DNA of 64,000 nt from the NCBI GenBank assembly GCA_030690365.1, contig JAUYGX010000057.1, forward strand, positions 32,372 through 96,371, read 5' to 3'. Origin of the DNA: Bacteroidales bacterium. Its GTDB lineage: Bacteria > Bacteroidota > Bacteroidia > Bacteroidales > F082. Below are positions 55,250 to 63,347 of the stretch, one piece after another. Each line of letters opens with the position of its first letter. Within the stretch, counting starts at the first letter, position 1. Position numbers and translations under genes: made by a program. A model generated the notes under the pieces. It searched no databases and was not told the DNA's origin. It was given only the letters and a program-made list of their open reading frames with translations.

Positions 55250-55864
55250 ATGTCATTCACACTTCCAACACTCGATTATGCGTATGCTGATTTAGAACCC
55301 CATATCGATGCACGCACCATGGATATCCACTACAACAAACATCATCAGGGTTATATAAATAACCTGAACAATGCCATTGCCGGAACACCATTGGAAAATA
55401 AAACCATCGAAGAAATCCTTGCCAATGTTTCAACAGCCAGCGTTGCTGTAAGAAACAATGGTGGAGGTCACTACAACCACAGTCTGTTCTGGAAAATAAT
55501 GTCGCCAACAGGTGGAGGTCAGCCTTCGGGTGCACTTTTATCAGCCATCAACAGTGCCTTCGGTTCGTTTGATCAGTTTAAAGAAGAATTTTCAAAAGCT
55601 GCAGCAACCCGGTTTGGTTCGGGTTGGGCCTGGTTGATAAAAACCAACAATGGTTTGGCTATCACCTCTACCCCGAATCAGGACAACCCATTAATGGACC
55701 TGCCTACCGGACAGGCAGGTCTTGCCGAAGTTAAAGGAACTCCAATTCTCGGATTGGATGTTTGGGAACATGCTTATTATCTGAATTATCAGAACCGTCG
55801 GCCCGATTACATCAATGCATTTTTCAATGTAATTAACTGGAAAGAAGTTGAGTCGGGATTATAG
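55250..55864 (+). CDS. sodA: superoxide dismutase (Fe/Mn family, Mn-like) with palindromic insert
   Basis: A 204-residue dismutase converting superoxide to oxygen and peroxide. Metal ligands are His27 ([11 protein letters not shown]), His77 (NHSLFW), Asp170 and His174 ([10 protein letters not shown]). GGGH before NHSLFW and NQD at ~145 point to the Mn-type. Residues ~151-158 (LPTGQAGL) lie between NPLMD and AEVKGTPIL and have no counterpart in most relatives. They are encoded by a 25-base palindrome at 55697-55721. The added loop lies before the metal-binding DVWEH but should not touch the ligands. A terminator follows. Confidence 0.93.
   Translation: MSFTLPTLDYAYADLEPHIDARTMDIHYNKHHQGYINNLNNAIAGTPLENKTIEEILANVSTASVAVRNNGGGHYNHSLFWKIMSPTGGGQPSGALLSAINSAFGSFDQFKEEFSKAAATRFGSGWAWLIKTNNGLAITSTPNQDNPLMDLPTGQAGLAEVKGTPILGLDVWEHAYYLNYQNRRPDYINAFFNVINWKEVESGL
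55697..55721. repeat. palindromic element within sodA
   Basis: GACCTGCCT (55697-55705), 7-base spacer ACCGGAC, AGGCAGGTC (55713-55721): a perfect 9-base inverted repeat. It is in frame and translates as DLPTGQAGL. Confidence 0.8.
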
Positions 55865-55885
55865 ACCAATGACAAAATCAACCTT

Positions 55886-55919
55886 AAAACCCATGGCCCT
55901 TGGCTGTGGGTTTTTTTTT
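55886..55919 (+). terminator. sodA terminator
   Basis: AAACCCATGGCC pairs with GGCTGTGGGTTT (two G-U pairs) around a short loop, followed by a ten-T run. Confidence 0.85.
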
Positions 55920-56042
55920 GCATGACCAAAAAAACAATGCCTACTTTGTTAACAATTTCATGTGATTAACTCCGTTTGATCAAAACACCAAAGTTAACAA
56001 GTGAGTTGTATTTTTACATCAAAATCTCTTGTTATCAGGATT

Positions 56043-56963
56043 ATGACAGAGTTGGAAAACCATAAGGAAATTGACGCACTGGTGAGTTTGATGGACGAGC
56101 CCAATGAGGCTACTTTTGCCGAGATTCAACGGATGGTGATGACATTTGGAAAATCGGCCATTCCTTTTCTGGAAGAAGCCTGGCTACATACGTTTAAAAA
56201 CGAACATTCAAAACGGCTTGAAAACACCATTGAGGAAATAAAATTTAATCATGCCTCCGCCCTGATGCTTGAGTGGTTGCAAAACAACCAGCGCATACCA
56301 ACAGATATCATGCATATTCTGGCCGAGTATATCGATGATCATTACAACCGGATTGATCAACAAAAATGGATTGATAACCTGATTCGTGATTGTTGGCTCG
56401 AACTCAATGATAATTTAACGGCTCTCGAAGAAATAAAAGTGATTAACCATGTACTCTACACAGTTTATGGTCTTAACAATTATCTTCCCGGCCGGAACCG
56501 CGTGGATGGATTTTTCCCTGACTCATTTCACCATCGCAAATCAGGAAACGCCATCTCCATGGGGTTTATTTACCTGATGATTGGTCAAAAACTAAATATC
56601 GCCCTAAGCGGAATCAACTTGCCAAATCAATTTGTACTGGGTTATCTGGAACGTAATGCACGAAAAAAGTTTTTACTCGGGCAACCCCCAAAGCAGCAAG
56701 ATGTGTTGTTTTATGTAAACCCGTCGCATAACGGAGCCATTTTTACACAGAAAGAAATCACCGCCTACGGAGTACACCTGGGGATGAAGATGCATGACGA
56801 CTATTACCTGCCATGCTCGCTCAAAACAATGACTGTCAGGTTCTTGAACGAATTACAACAGTCGTTAATAGAAGAAAACAGAAATATTAAAGGCAACAAC
56901 ATTTTAAAATTCGTGCAATTGCTCGAAGAAACTCCTGCCCAACTTGGTCAGATGATCAGCTAA
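56043..56963 (+). CDS. SirB1-like transglutaminase-fold protein
   Basis: A 306-residue cytoplasmic protein (ATG 56043; an upstream GTG at 56001 is less likely). The N-terminal half is helical. The C-terminal part matches the transglutaminase-like SirB1 region: [20 protein letters not shown] (~165-184) and [15 protein letters not shown] (~190-204). The catalytic Cys is not evident: the GNAISMG segment has Ser where a Cys would be expected in true transglutaminases, so it is probably not an active enzyme. TPR-like repeats follow in some relatives but are absent here. The stop overlaps the end of purC on the other strand. Confidence 0.72.
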   Translation: MTELENHKEIDALVSLMDEPNEATFAEIQRMVMTFGKSAIPFLEEAWLHTFKNEHSKRLENTIEEIKFNHASALMLEWLQNNQRIPTDIMHILAEYIDDHYNRIDQQKWIDNLIRDCWLELNDNLTALEEIKVINHVLYTVYGLNNYLPGRNRVDGFFPDSFHHRKSGNAISMGFIYLMIGQKLNIALSGINLPNQFVLGYLERNARKKFLLGQPPKQQDVLFYVNPSHNGAIFTQKEITAYGVHLGMKMHDDYYLPCSLKTMTVRFLNELQQSLIEENRNIKGNNILKFVQLLEETPAQLGQMIS

Positions 56964-57910
56964 CCGATACTCTTTAGGTAGTTATCAATATTAAGCTCAA
57001 TCCGCGAAATAACATCCTCCGACTCAGCTCTTTTAAACGACTCACCGGTTACCATTTCGTACAACTCGATGTACCTTTCCGAAACGCTGGCAACAAATTC
57101 ATCCGTCATCTCCGGCACCTGCTGACCGGTTTTTCCCTGAAAACCATTTTCCATCAACCATTCCCTGACAAATTCCTTCGACAATTGTCGCTGGGGTTCT
57201 CCTTTTTCAAAGCGTTCGGCGTATTCATCCGCATAAAAATACCGGGAAGAATCAGGTGTATGAATTTCATCGATCAGCACAATTTGTCCGTCTTTCTTTC
57301 CAAATTCATACTTGGTATCCACCAGGATCAGACCTTTTTCTGCCGCCATCTGCGTACCTCTTTCAAACAAGGCGAGGGCATATTTTTCCAGTTGTGTATA
57401 ATCTGATTCCGATATCAATCCCTGACGCAGGATTTCTTCACGCGAAATATCCTCATCATGGCCTTCATCGGCTTTGGTGGTAGGGGTGATAATGGGCTTT
57501 GGAAAGCGCTGATGCTCTTTTAGTCCATCGGTTACCGGCACGCCGCATATTTCACGGGCACCTGACTTATAGGTCCTCCACGAACTACCGGTCAGGTATC
57601 CCCTAACAATCATCTCGATGGGAAATGGTTTACAAACAACACCCACAGTAACCATCGGATCGGGGCTGGCCAATTTCCAGTTGGGAACAATATCACGTGT
57701 AGCATCTAAAAATTTAGCAGCTATCTGGTTGAGCACCTGACCTTTGAAAGGAATCCCACGGGGGAGTACCACATCAAAAGCTGAAATCCGGTCGGTGGCC
57801 ACCATTACTAACAATTGATCGTCAATATTGTAAACGTCGCGTACTTTTCCGTGGTACACATTTTTCAGTTTTGGAAAAGTAAATTCGGTATGTGTTATGG
57901 CTTCTTTCAT
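56960..57910 (-). CDS. purC: SAICAR synthetase
   Basis: A 316-residue phosphoribosylaminoimidazole-succinocarboxamide synthase in purine synthesis. Motifs: [14 protein letters not shown] (~14), [20 protein letters not shown] (~45-64), [13 protein letters not shown] (~102) and the [10 protein letters not shown]...[13 protein letters not shown] region (~212-235) with the catalytic acidic residues. The start is ATG 57910; the longer frame begins at TTG 57952 inside phoH. It is 13 bases after the phoH stop. It is longer than the E. coli enzyme (237), as in many Bacteroidota. Confidence 0.95.
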   Translation of the reverse strand: MKEAITHTEFTFPKLKNVYHGKVRDVYNIDDQLLVMVATDRISAFDVVLPRGIPFKGQVLNQIAAKFLDATRDIVPNWKLASPDPMVTVGVVCKPFPIEMIVRGYLTGSSWRTYKSGAREICGVPVTDGLKEHQRFPKPIITPTTKADEGHDEDISREEILRQGLISESDYTQLEKYALALFERGTQMAAEKGLILVDTKYEFGKKDGQIVLIDEIHTPDSSRYFYADEYAERFEKGEPQRQLSKEFVREWLMENGFQGKTGQQVPEMTDEFVASVSERYIELYEMVTGESFKRAESEDVISRIELNIDNYLKSIG

Positions 57911-57923
57911 GTTATTTGTGTTT

Positions 57924-58871
57924 TTATTCTTGATTTTTCTCGTATGCTTCAATAATTTTAGTCACCAGTTTGTGTCGAACCACATCGCTGCCATCCAAAT
58001 GGATAAAATCAATTCCTTTGATTCCGGTCAAAATTTTTTGAGCCTGGAACAGACCGGATTGTTGTTTTTTCGGAAGGTCAACTTGCGTAACGTCGCCCGT
58101 GACAATAAATTTAGAATCTTTTCCCATGCGGGTGAGGAACATCTTTAACTGCCCTTCGGTGGCATTCTGGGCCTCGTCGAGGATGGCAAACACGTTGCTC
58201 AGGGTGCGGCCCCGCATAAAAGCCAGAGGCGCAATTTCGATGGTTTCATCCTCCAGATAAGAAAGAAATTTTTGCGTTGGCAGCATATCGCGCAGGGCAT
58301 CGTAGAGCGGTTGCATGTAAGGATCGAGTTTTTCCTTCATGTCGCCCGGGAGAAAACCAAGGCTCTCTCCAGCCTCGATAGCCGGACGTGTCAGGATGAT
58401 CTTGCGCACCTCTTTATTTCTTAAGGCCCTCACGGCCAATGCCACAGCGGTGTAAGTTTTACCCGTTCCGGCAGGACCAATGGCAAACACCATGTCGTTT
58501 TGCACGCTGCTACTGACTATTTTTTTCTGGTTAAGCGTAAGGGCCTTAATTGCCTTTCCATGTCCTCCAAACACCAGCACGTCATCGCCCAACGGCAGTG
58601 GTGGTGGTGCTTCATTTTCATCATCACCCATAATCTGACTGACCGACTCTTCGTTTATCTTACCAAACCGGTCGAAGTGAACCTGAAGCAATTCAAATCG
58701 TTTTTCAAAGCGGTTGATTTCATCTTTATCGCCAAAAAGCTTTAAAAACTCACCACGGGCAACAATTTTTAATTTGGGGAACATGTCTTTCATTTTTGTG
58801 AGAAAAACATCTCCCGGTCCGAAAACTTCAAGCGGACTGGCCACTTCTATCTGAATCACTCGATCGGTCAT
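57924..58871 (-). CDS. PhoH-family ATPase
   Basis: A 315-residue PhoH-like P-loop protein. Walker A is [20 protein letters not shown] (~127-146); Walker B is [20 protein letters not shown] (~222-241); and [19 protein letters not shown] (~253) is the PhoH signature. An N-terminal KH-like domain (~1-75) suggests RNA binding. ATG 58871 is preferred over TTG 58877. The family is linked to RNA metabolism, often beside YbeY, which is not seen here. The purC gene follows. Confidence 0.88.
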   Translation of the reverse strand: MTDRVIQIEVASPLEVFGPGDVFLTKMKDMFPKLKIVARGEFLKLFGDKDEINRFEKRFELLQVHFDRFGKINEESVSQIMGDDENEAPPPLPLGDDVLVFGGHGKAIKALTLNQKKIVSSSVQNDMVFAIGPAGTGKTYTAVALAVRALRNKEVRKIILTRPAIEAGESLGFLPGDMKEKLDPYMQPLYDALRDMLPTQKFLSYLEDETIEIAPLAFMRGRTLSNVFAILDEAQNATEGQLKMFLTRMGKDSKFIVTGDVTQVDLPKKQQSGLFQAQKILTGIKGIDFIHLDGSDVVRHKLVTKIIEAYEKNQE

Positions 58872-58955
58872 AGGCAAATAAAGAAAAACAAACGCGCTTT
58901 TTATCAGGCATCAAAAATATTAAAAATAGTTCCGTGGCAAGGCCCGTTTTTTTTA

Positions 58956-58963
58956 TAATTTTG
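58956..58963 (+). promoter_or_regulatory. -7 box of the SAM-hydrolase/SDR unit
   Basis: TAATTTTG, exact for TAnnTTTG, 48 bases before ATG 59012. Confidence 0.4.
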
Positions 58964-59011
58964 ATTTTTCAGTTTTCAGGAAAAGAAAACTGATAATCAA
59001 TAGGCTGTACG

Positions 59012-59821
59012 ATGGGTGTAATTACATTAACGAGTGATTGGGGAACTGCAGATTACTATATAGGTGCAGTGAAAGGAATGATTTATAAACACTTTCCGGA
59101 AGCCCGAATTGTAGACATCAGCCACGAAATCAACAAGTTCGATACCGGAGAAGCTGCTTTTATGCTGCGCCATGCCTATCCCAGTTTTCCGGAAGGTTCT
59201 ATTCATATCATCGGAATCAACACCGAAGAAACCATTGAGGAACCACATACCATCGCTTATTATTCGGGTCAGTATTTTATTGGCACGGACAATGGGGTTT
59301 TCTCACTGATTTTTGATGGTCCGCCTGAATGGATGATCGAACTGGATATTCCACAGGAATCTACCGGATTTACCTTCTCAAGTCGCGACAGGTTCGCCAT
59401 CGCTGCTGCGCGAATTGCCCGGGGCGACGACCCCAAAAAGATGGGAGATGCTAAACCAAATCTGGTTAAAAAAATAATGTTCAATCCGGTAATCGACCAG
59501 GGGGCCATCAAAGCCATGGTGATTCACATCGACGGTTATCAAAACCTTATTACCAATATTGACCGGAAAACTTTTATGGCATTTGTAAAAAATTCGGCCT
59601 TTGTTATTTCATTCCGGTCACAAAAGTATAAAGTCTCAGAAGTTAAAGATGCATACACCGATGCGAGACCCGGCGAAATTGTGGCAGTCTTTGCCTCCAA
59701 TGGTTTGTTGGAAATAGCCATTAATCAGGGGAAAGCCGCTTCTTTACTGGGGATTCGTAAAAACGACCCCGTAATTGTTAGTCTGGTAACCAAAGAAGAC
59801 AGCAACAACAGACTGTTCTAA
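59012..59821 (+). CDS. SAM hydrolase/DUF62-family protein
   Basis: A 269-residue member of the S-adenosyl-L-methionine hydrolase (DUF62, fluorinase-like) family. The signature TLTSDWGTADYYIGAVKGMI (~5-24), with the SAM-binding Asp, and FIGTDNGVFSLIF (~90-102) are present. The residues DISHEI and the C-terminal domain with FASNGLLEIAINQGKAASLL (~231-250) match. Relatives split SAM into adenosine and methionine using water. A housekeeping role is not established. The SDR gene begins 1 base after the stop. Confidence 0.87.
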   Translation: MGVITLTSDWGTADYYIGAVKGMIYKHFPEARIVDISHEINKFDTGEAAFMLRHAYPSFPEGSIHIIGINTEETIEEPHTIAYYSGQYFIGTDNGVFSLIFDGPPEWMIELDIPQESTGFTFSSRDRFAIAAARIARGDDPKKMGDAKPNLVKKIMFNPVIDQGAIKAMVIHIDGYQNLITNIDRKTFMAFVKNSAFVISFRSQKYKVSEVKDAYTDARPGEIVAVFASNGLLEIAINQGKAASLLGIRKNDPVIVSLVTKEDSNNRLF

Positions 59822-59822
59822 G

Positions 59823-60845
59823 ATGGACAACCATTCCACCATATTGGTCACCGGAGGTACCGGATTTGTTGGCGCACATCTTTTATATCACCTCACACTT
59901 TCCGGGAAACATGTAAAAGCTTTAAAACGCAGCTCCTCCTCCACCGGATTAACCCGCAAGACTTTCTCCTGGTACGCTCCATTTTCGATTGAGCAATGGG
60001 AACGTATTTATTGGATAGAAGGCGACATTATGGACATTCCATCGCTACAGGAAGCCTTCGATGGAGTTGATTATGTTTACCATGTTGCCGCCATTGTTTC
60101 GTTCCAAAAACAAAATAAATCCACCATTGAAAGCGTAAATCAGGTTGGCACTGCCAATGTGGTCAATATTGCACTTGAAAAACACATCAGGAAACTGCTG
60201 TATGTAAGTTCGATAGGAACACTTGGACGTGTTAAAAGCACAGAAATAGTTTCCGAAACCACCTATTGGTCGAACAAGAAAACATCTGTCTATTCAAAGA
60301 GCAAATATGAGGCTGAACAGGAAGTGTGGAGAGGGATGGCCGAAGGATTGACAGCGGTTATTGTGAATCCGTCCATCATCATCGGCCCCGGAAACTGGAA
60401 CCAGGGAAGTCCACAGTTATTTGAAACCATGTGGAAAGGCTTGAAATTTTTCACCTCAGGTTCCAATGGATTTGTGGGTGTGAATGATGTGGCGAAGCTT
60501 ATGATTCAATTGATGGACAGGGATTTGCAGGGAGAAAGGTATATTCTTTCTTCAGAGAATGTTTTGTACGAACAACTATTTAACTGGATGGCGGATGCCT
60601 TACAGGTGGCCCGGCCAAAATACAAAGCCGATCCATTCCTGAGTGCAGTGGCCTGGCGTTTTCTGGCCTTGGCCGGCCTGTTCACAGGAAGGAAATCCAG
60701 CATTACCAAAGAAACGGCAGAAACCGCTAACCAGCAGTACAGGTATTCAAACGCAAAAATCCTGGCAGCCACAGGCGTTAAGTTTATGCCAGTAAAGGAT
60801 TGTATTGAGCAGACGGCGGGGATTTTTCTGGACGAACACAGATAA
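59823..60845 (+). CDS. NAD-dependent epimerase/dehydratase (extended SDR)
   Basis: A 340-residue extended short-chain dehydrogenase. The Rossmann motif is ILVTGGTGFVGAHLL (~8-22), with EGDIMDIPSLQEAF (~67) and YHVAAIVSF (~90). The catalytic pair is YSKSKYEAE (~160-168), the YxxxK. The profile is close to dihydroflavonol-reductase/3-beta-HSD-like enzymes (VNPSIIIGPGNWNQGSPQLF, ~182-201). The substrate is unknown. It is probably co-transcribed with the SAM hydrolase-like gene. Confidence 0.86.
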   Translation: MDNHSTILVTGGTGFVGAHLLYHLTLSGKHVKALKRSSSSTGLTRKTFSWYAPFSIEQWERIYWIEGDIMDIPSLQEAFDGVDYVYHVAAIVSFQKQNKSTIESVNQVGTANVVNIALEKHIRKLLYVSSIGTLGRVKSTEIVSETTYWSNKKTSVYSKSKYEAEQEVWRGMAEGLTAVIVNPSIIIGPGNWNQGSPQLFETMWKGLKFFTSGSNGFVGVNDVAKLMIQLMDRDLQGERYILSSENVLYEQLFNWMADALQVARPKYKADPFLSAVAWRFLALAGLFTGRKSSITKETAETANQQYRYSNAKILAATGVKFMPVKDCIEQTAGIFLDEHR

Positions 60846-61005
60846 ACAAAATAGGGATTTTCACTTGTTAAATTATCATTCTTTGATCGATAGCTTGCGT
60901 GGCACTTTCCTGTTAAGTTACACAAATCCCGATCCCGATCGGGGGAAGCGGGCTACTCCTGATCTCAATCGGAACTTAAATTTACTACTATCTCGGCAAT
61001 TTTTT
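60846..61005. other. convergent spacer with GATC-rich palindromic repeats
   Basis: Between the SDR and fic stops. It contains CCCGATCGGG (60934-60943) inside TCCCGATCCCGATCGGGGGA, followed by a degenerate second copy near 60957-60974 (TCCTGATCTCAATCGGAA). No T-rich terminator was recognised. Confidence 0.5.
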
Positions 61006-62130
61006 TTATACATTATTACCACCTGGCATTTCTTTCAATTCATAATTTGTGCTTCGTCCACCACTTACTTCTTTTTGTAAGATATCCTTTTTAATCAAAT
61101 CTTGAATATCCCGAAGAGCCGTATCTTGAGAGCACTTGTTAATTTTTCCCCACTTCGAGGTTGTCAATTTTCCGTCAAATCCATCAAGCAGCCTGTTTAT
61201 TATTTTTTGTTGCCTGTCATTAAGAATTGTGGTGGAATGTATTTTCCAAAATTCTGCTTTATGAAGTATTTTCGATAAAGTCCCATCTGTGGAGTCAATA
61301 GCATTTATTAAACATTGCAAAAACCACAAAATCCATTCTGTTATATCTGAATTTCCCTTTTGTGTTTTTTCAAGTTTTTCATAATACTGATTTCTTTCAA
61401 CTCTAATTTGTGCAGACATACTGTAGAACCTCCTCATACTTTTGTCTGAACGTGCCAATGTCATATCAGTAATTGCCCGTGTAATTCTTCCGTTTCCATC
61501 GTCGAATGGATGAATTGTCACAAACCATAAATGAGCGATAGCTGCTTTAAGAACCAAGTCTATTTCATGTTCGTTTTCAAACCATTTCAAGAATTTTATC
61601 ATTTCTGGCTCTATCCTGTCAGAACTTGGAGCTTGATAGTGAACCTTTTCTTTTCCCATAGGTCCTGACACAACTTGCATAGGCCCAGTCGTATCTTTTC
61701 TCCAGTCTGCAACTGTGATTTTATAAAGATTACTCCAACCTGACGGGAACAGTGCTGCATGCCAGCCAAACAGTCTGTTTTTAGTTAACGGTAAATCATT
61801 TTTTTGAGTAGCGTCAAGCATCATTTCGACTATTCCGTCAACGTGGCGCTCCGATTCTACTGCTCCTGCAATGTCAATTCCTAGTCGACGTGCAATTGAG
61901 GAACGTACTTGTTCAATATCCAAAAACTCGCCTTCGATTTCTGATGACTTAATAACATCTAAAGTAAGGGTGTTCAATACTGCTTCATTTTGTAAATCAA
62001 AACCAAGCGATTCCATTTTACCCAAAAGTCTTCCTTGTTGATTTCTAGCTTCACCTAGTTTTACCATCACTTTCTTATTGTCCCAAGTGAATTCAGTCCA
62101 GTTTTCATTTTCGTGTATATAGAATTTCAT
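61006..62130 (-). CDS. Fic-family AMPylase with N-terminal inhibitory helix and C-terminal winged helix
   Basis: A 374-residue Fic protein (DUF4172 type), expected to transfer AMP or another nucleotide part to a protein hydroxyl. The N-terminal inhibitory motif SSEIEG (Ser62-Glu66-Gly67) fits [ST]xxxE[GN], so it is class II and autoinhibited. The Fic core is HPFDDGNGR (His207-Arg215), complete. The C-terminal ~70 residues (IINRLLDGFDGKLTTSKWGK ... DTALRDIQDLIKKDILQK) form a winged helix-turn-helix. ATG 62130 (TTG 62151 rejected) starts inside a repeat overlapping the promoter. It is likely accessory; its target is unknown. Confidence 0.9.
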   Translation of the reverse strand: MKFYIHENENWTEFTWDNKKVMVKLGEARNQQGRLLGKMESLGFDLQNEAVLNTLTLDVIKSSEIEGEFLDIEQVRSSIARRLGIDIAGAVESERHVDGIVEMMLDATQKNDLPLTKNRLFGWHAALFPSGWSNLYKITVADWRKDTTGPMQVVSGPMGKEKVHYQAPSSDRIEPEMIKFLKWFENEHEIDLVLKAAIAHLWFVTIHPFDDGNGRITRAITDMTLARSDKSMRRFYSMSAQIRVERNQYYEKLEKTQKGNSDITEWILWFLQCLINAIDSTDGTLSKILHKAEFWKIHSTTILNDRQQKIINRLLDGFDGKLTTSKWGKINKCSQDTALRDIQDLIKKDILQKEVSGGRSTNYELKEMPGGNNV

Positions 62131-62226
62131 TCTCCGCAATTTATGCGACAAATATACATCTTATTCTCCGCAAATGAAACTTTCTCCGCAAAACATGCTC
62201 AGATTACAGCCATTAATCTCCGCACT
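62128..62226 (-). promoter_or_regulatory. fic promoter with four direct repeats (candidate operator)
   Basis: Minus-strand TATATTTG (62149-62156) is an exact -7 box; transcription should start near 62141. Four same-orientation copies of TTGCGGAGAA lie around it: 62130-62139, 62164-62173 and 62182-62191 match at 10/10, and 62216-62225 at 8/10. Start-to-start spacings are 34, 18 and 34 bases. The first overlaps the ATG, the second and third cover the -33 region. An AGATTA...TAATCT inverted repeat (62201-62219) lies between the third and fourth. Confidence 0.65.
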
Positions 62227-62400
62227 GTCGTTTTTTTTTTGGCGGTAAACGGATTTGTGAATGATTGGTTGCGTGGTTAAGCACGTAATTTAGCAAATAA
62301 AAACCGAATAAAAAATCCGTGATGATTTTCGTAAGCAGGCTATAACCAAGCAATTAATTATACAGTGTTGCCACACGTTTTTTATTTGGAGTTTTGAAAA
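62226..62400. other. AT-rich non-coding gap between fic and the aspartic-protease gene
   Basis: About 175 bases with no gene. It includes ACGGATTT near 62249 and AAATCCGT near 62313 as a long-range inverted pair, and a stretch with GCTATAACCAAGC and CAGTGTTG, which loosely resembles sequence at the edges of mobile gene cassettes. There is no clear promoter and no T-run. Confidence 0.35.
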
Positions 62401-63279
62401 CTAGAACTCACTATTAATATTTCTATTTGGCATTAGATAAACTTCTTTGTTTTTAAAATCTAAGATAATATGAAATCGTTTTAGCAGGTTACCTCCAAAC
62501 AAAGCAGGTATATTTGAGTCAACTTTTGTCTTCACAAGATCAGCAGGCATATTATATATTTCAAAGCCTCCAATTTCGATTCTTGGAATTAAAACGTAAT
62601 CAGATTTTACAACGGTACCATCTGTACCAAAGCCAGTAGATTCACCAATAATTTGGTATTCACTTAAAGGCTTATTTTCGATTACTGTATTGTAATACAC
62701 CTTTAAAGTAGAATTGTAACCACTATCTAACATTGACCAAATTTTTACTTTTTTCTTTCCTTTGGACAATATAGTCTTTATATATGGGAGACCGCTTATA
62801 AATTTCAATTTGGTTTTGCTATATCTCACATAATAATCTGGAAGATTATCTGAAACCAATAGTTCTTTACTTTCGAAATCTATTTCCACAATTTTATCTT
62901 CGAAAAAGTTCCAGCCAATTAAACCATCTAATATTTCACTTTCGGGGTATGATATTCCAAGCACATCTTTTCCTGTGTAAACTTGCTTTCCTATTGTGAC
63001 TAGATTATTAAAACTTCTACTTTCTTTGGAAGCTCCATTACCACCTCCATTGAAAACTAAGGTATCAAATTTAATATTGACATTTTTTGCCTCCATTTTT
63101 GTTTTATTAATGACAGTAATGTTGGCCCCTAAATCAAATACTAAATTCAAGGTGTCAGACTGATTAATAAGTCCTTTTATATATATACGATTGTCATCTC
63201 CCAGTTTAAACGGGATAACTTCTTGAGCATTTGAAATAGTAGCAAGAAAAAAGAATAGTAATATTAAAGTTTTTTTCAT
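62401..63279 (-). CDS. exported retropepsin-like aspartic protease
   Basis: A 292-residue protein with signal peptide (TLILLFFFLATISNAQ) and two aspartyl-protease lobes: FDLGANITVINK (~49-60; DLG where DTG/DSG is usual) and SMLDSGYNSTLKVYY (~183-197, normal DSG). The ending NLLKRFHIILDFKNKEVYLMP (as NLLKRFHIILDF and KNKEVYLMPN, ~264-285) is typical of the family. The second site keeps its Asp, so the single-chain, pseudo-dimeric form could be active, though the DLG change may weaken it. It is AT-rich. Its own -7 box is upstream. Confidence 0.8.
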   Translation of the reverse strand: MKKTLILLFFFLATISNAQEVIPFKLGDDNRIYIKGLINQSDTLNLVFDLGANITVINKTKMEAKNVNIKFDTLVFNGGGNGASKESRSFNNLVTIGKQVYTGKDVLGISYPESEILDGLIGWNFFEDKIVEIDFESKELLVSDNLPDYYVRYSKTKLKFISGLPYIKTILSKGKKKVKIWSMLDSGYNSTLKVYYNTVIENKPLSEYQIIGESTGFGTDGTVVKSDYVLIPRIEIGGFEIYNMPADLVKTKVDSNIPALFGGNLLKRFHIILDFKNKEVYLMPNRNINSEF

Positions 63280-63303
63280 AAGAGCATTATTTTAATTTTA
63301 CAG

Positions 63304-63311
63304 CAAAGTTA
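63304..63311 (-). promoter_or_regulatory. -7 box of the aspartic-protease gene
   Basis: Minus-strand TAACTTTG, exact for TAnnTTTG, 24 bases before ATG 63279. Confidence 0.4.
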
Positions 63312-63347
63312 GAACTACTTTAATCAAAACTATTGTAAAATATTGCA

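Noticed and set aside
57911..57952. Longer purC frame overlapping phoH
   Set aside because: Starts at TTG inside phoH; ATG 57910 leaves the full domain.
62131..62151. Longer Fic frame starting at TTG 62151
   Set aside because: It overlaps the -7 box; ATG 62130 is the first good start.
62226..62400. attC-like site in the gap before the aspartic-protease gene
   Set aside because: The GTTRRRY/RYYYAAC cores do not match convincingly and no integrase is seen, so it is kept only as a weak hint.
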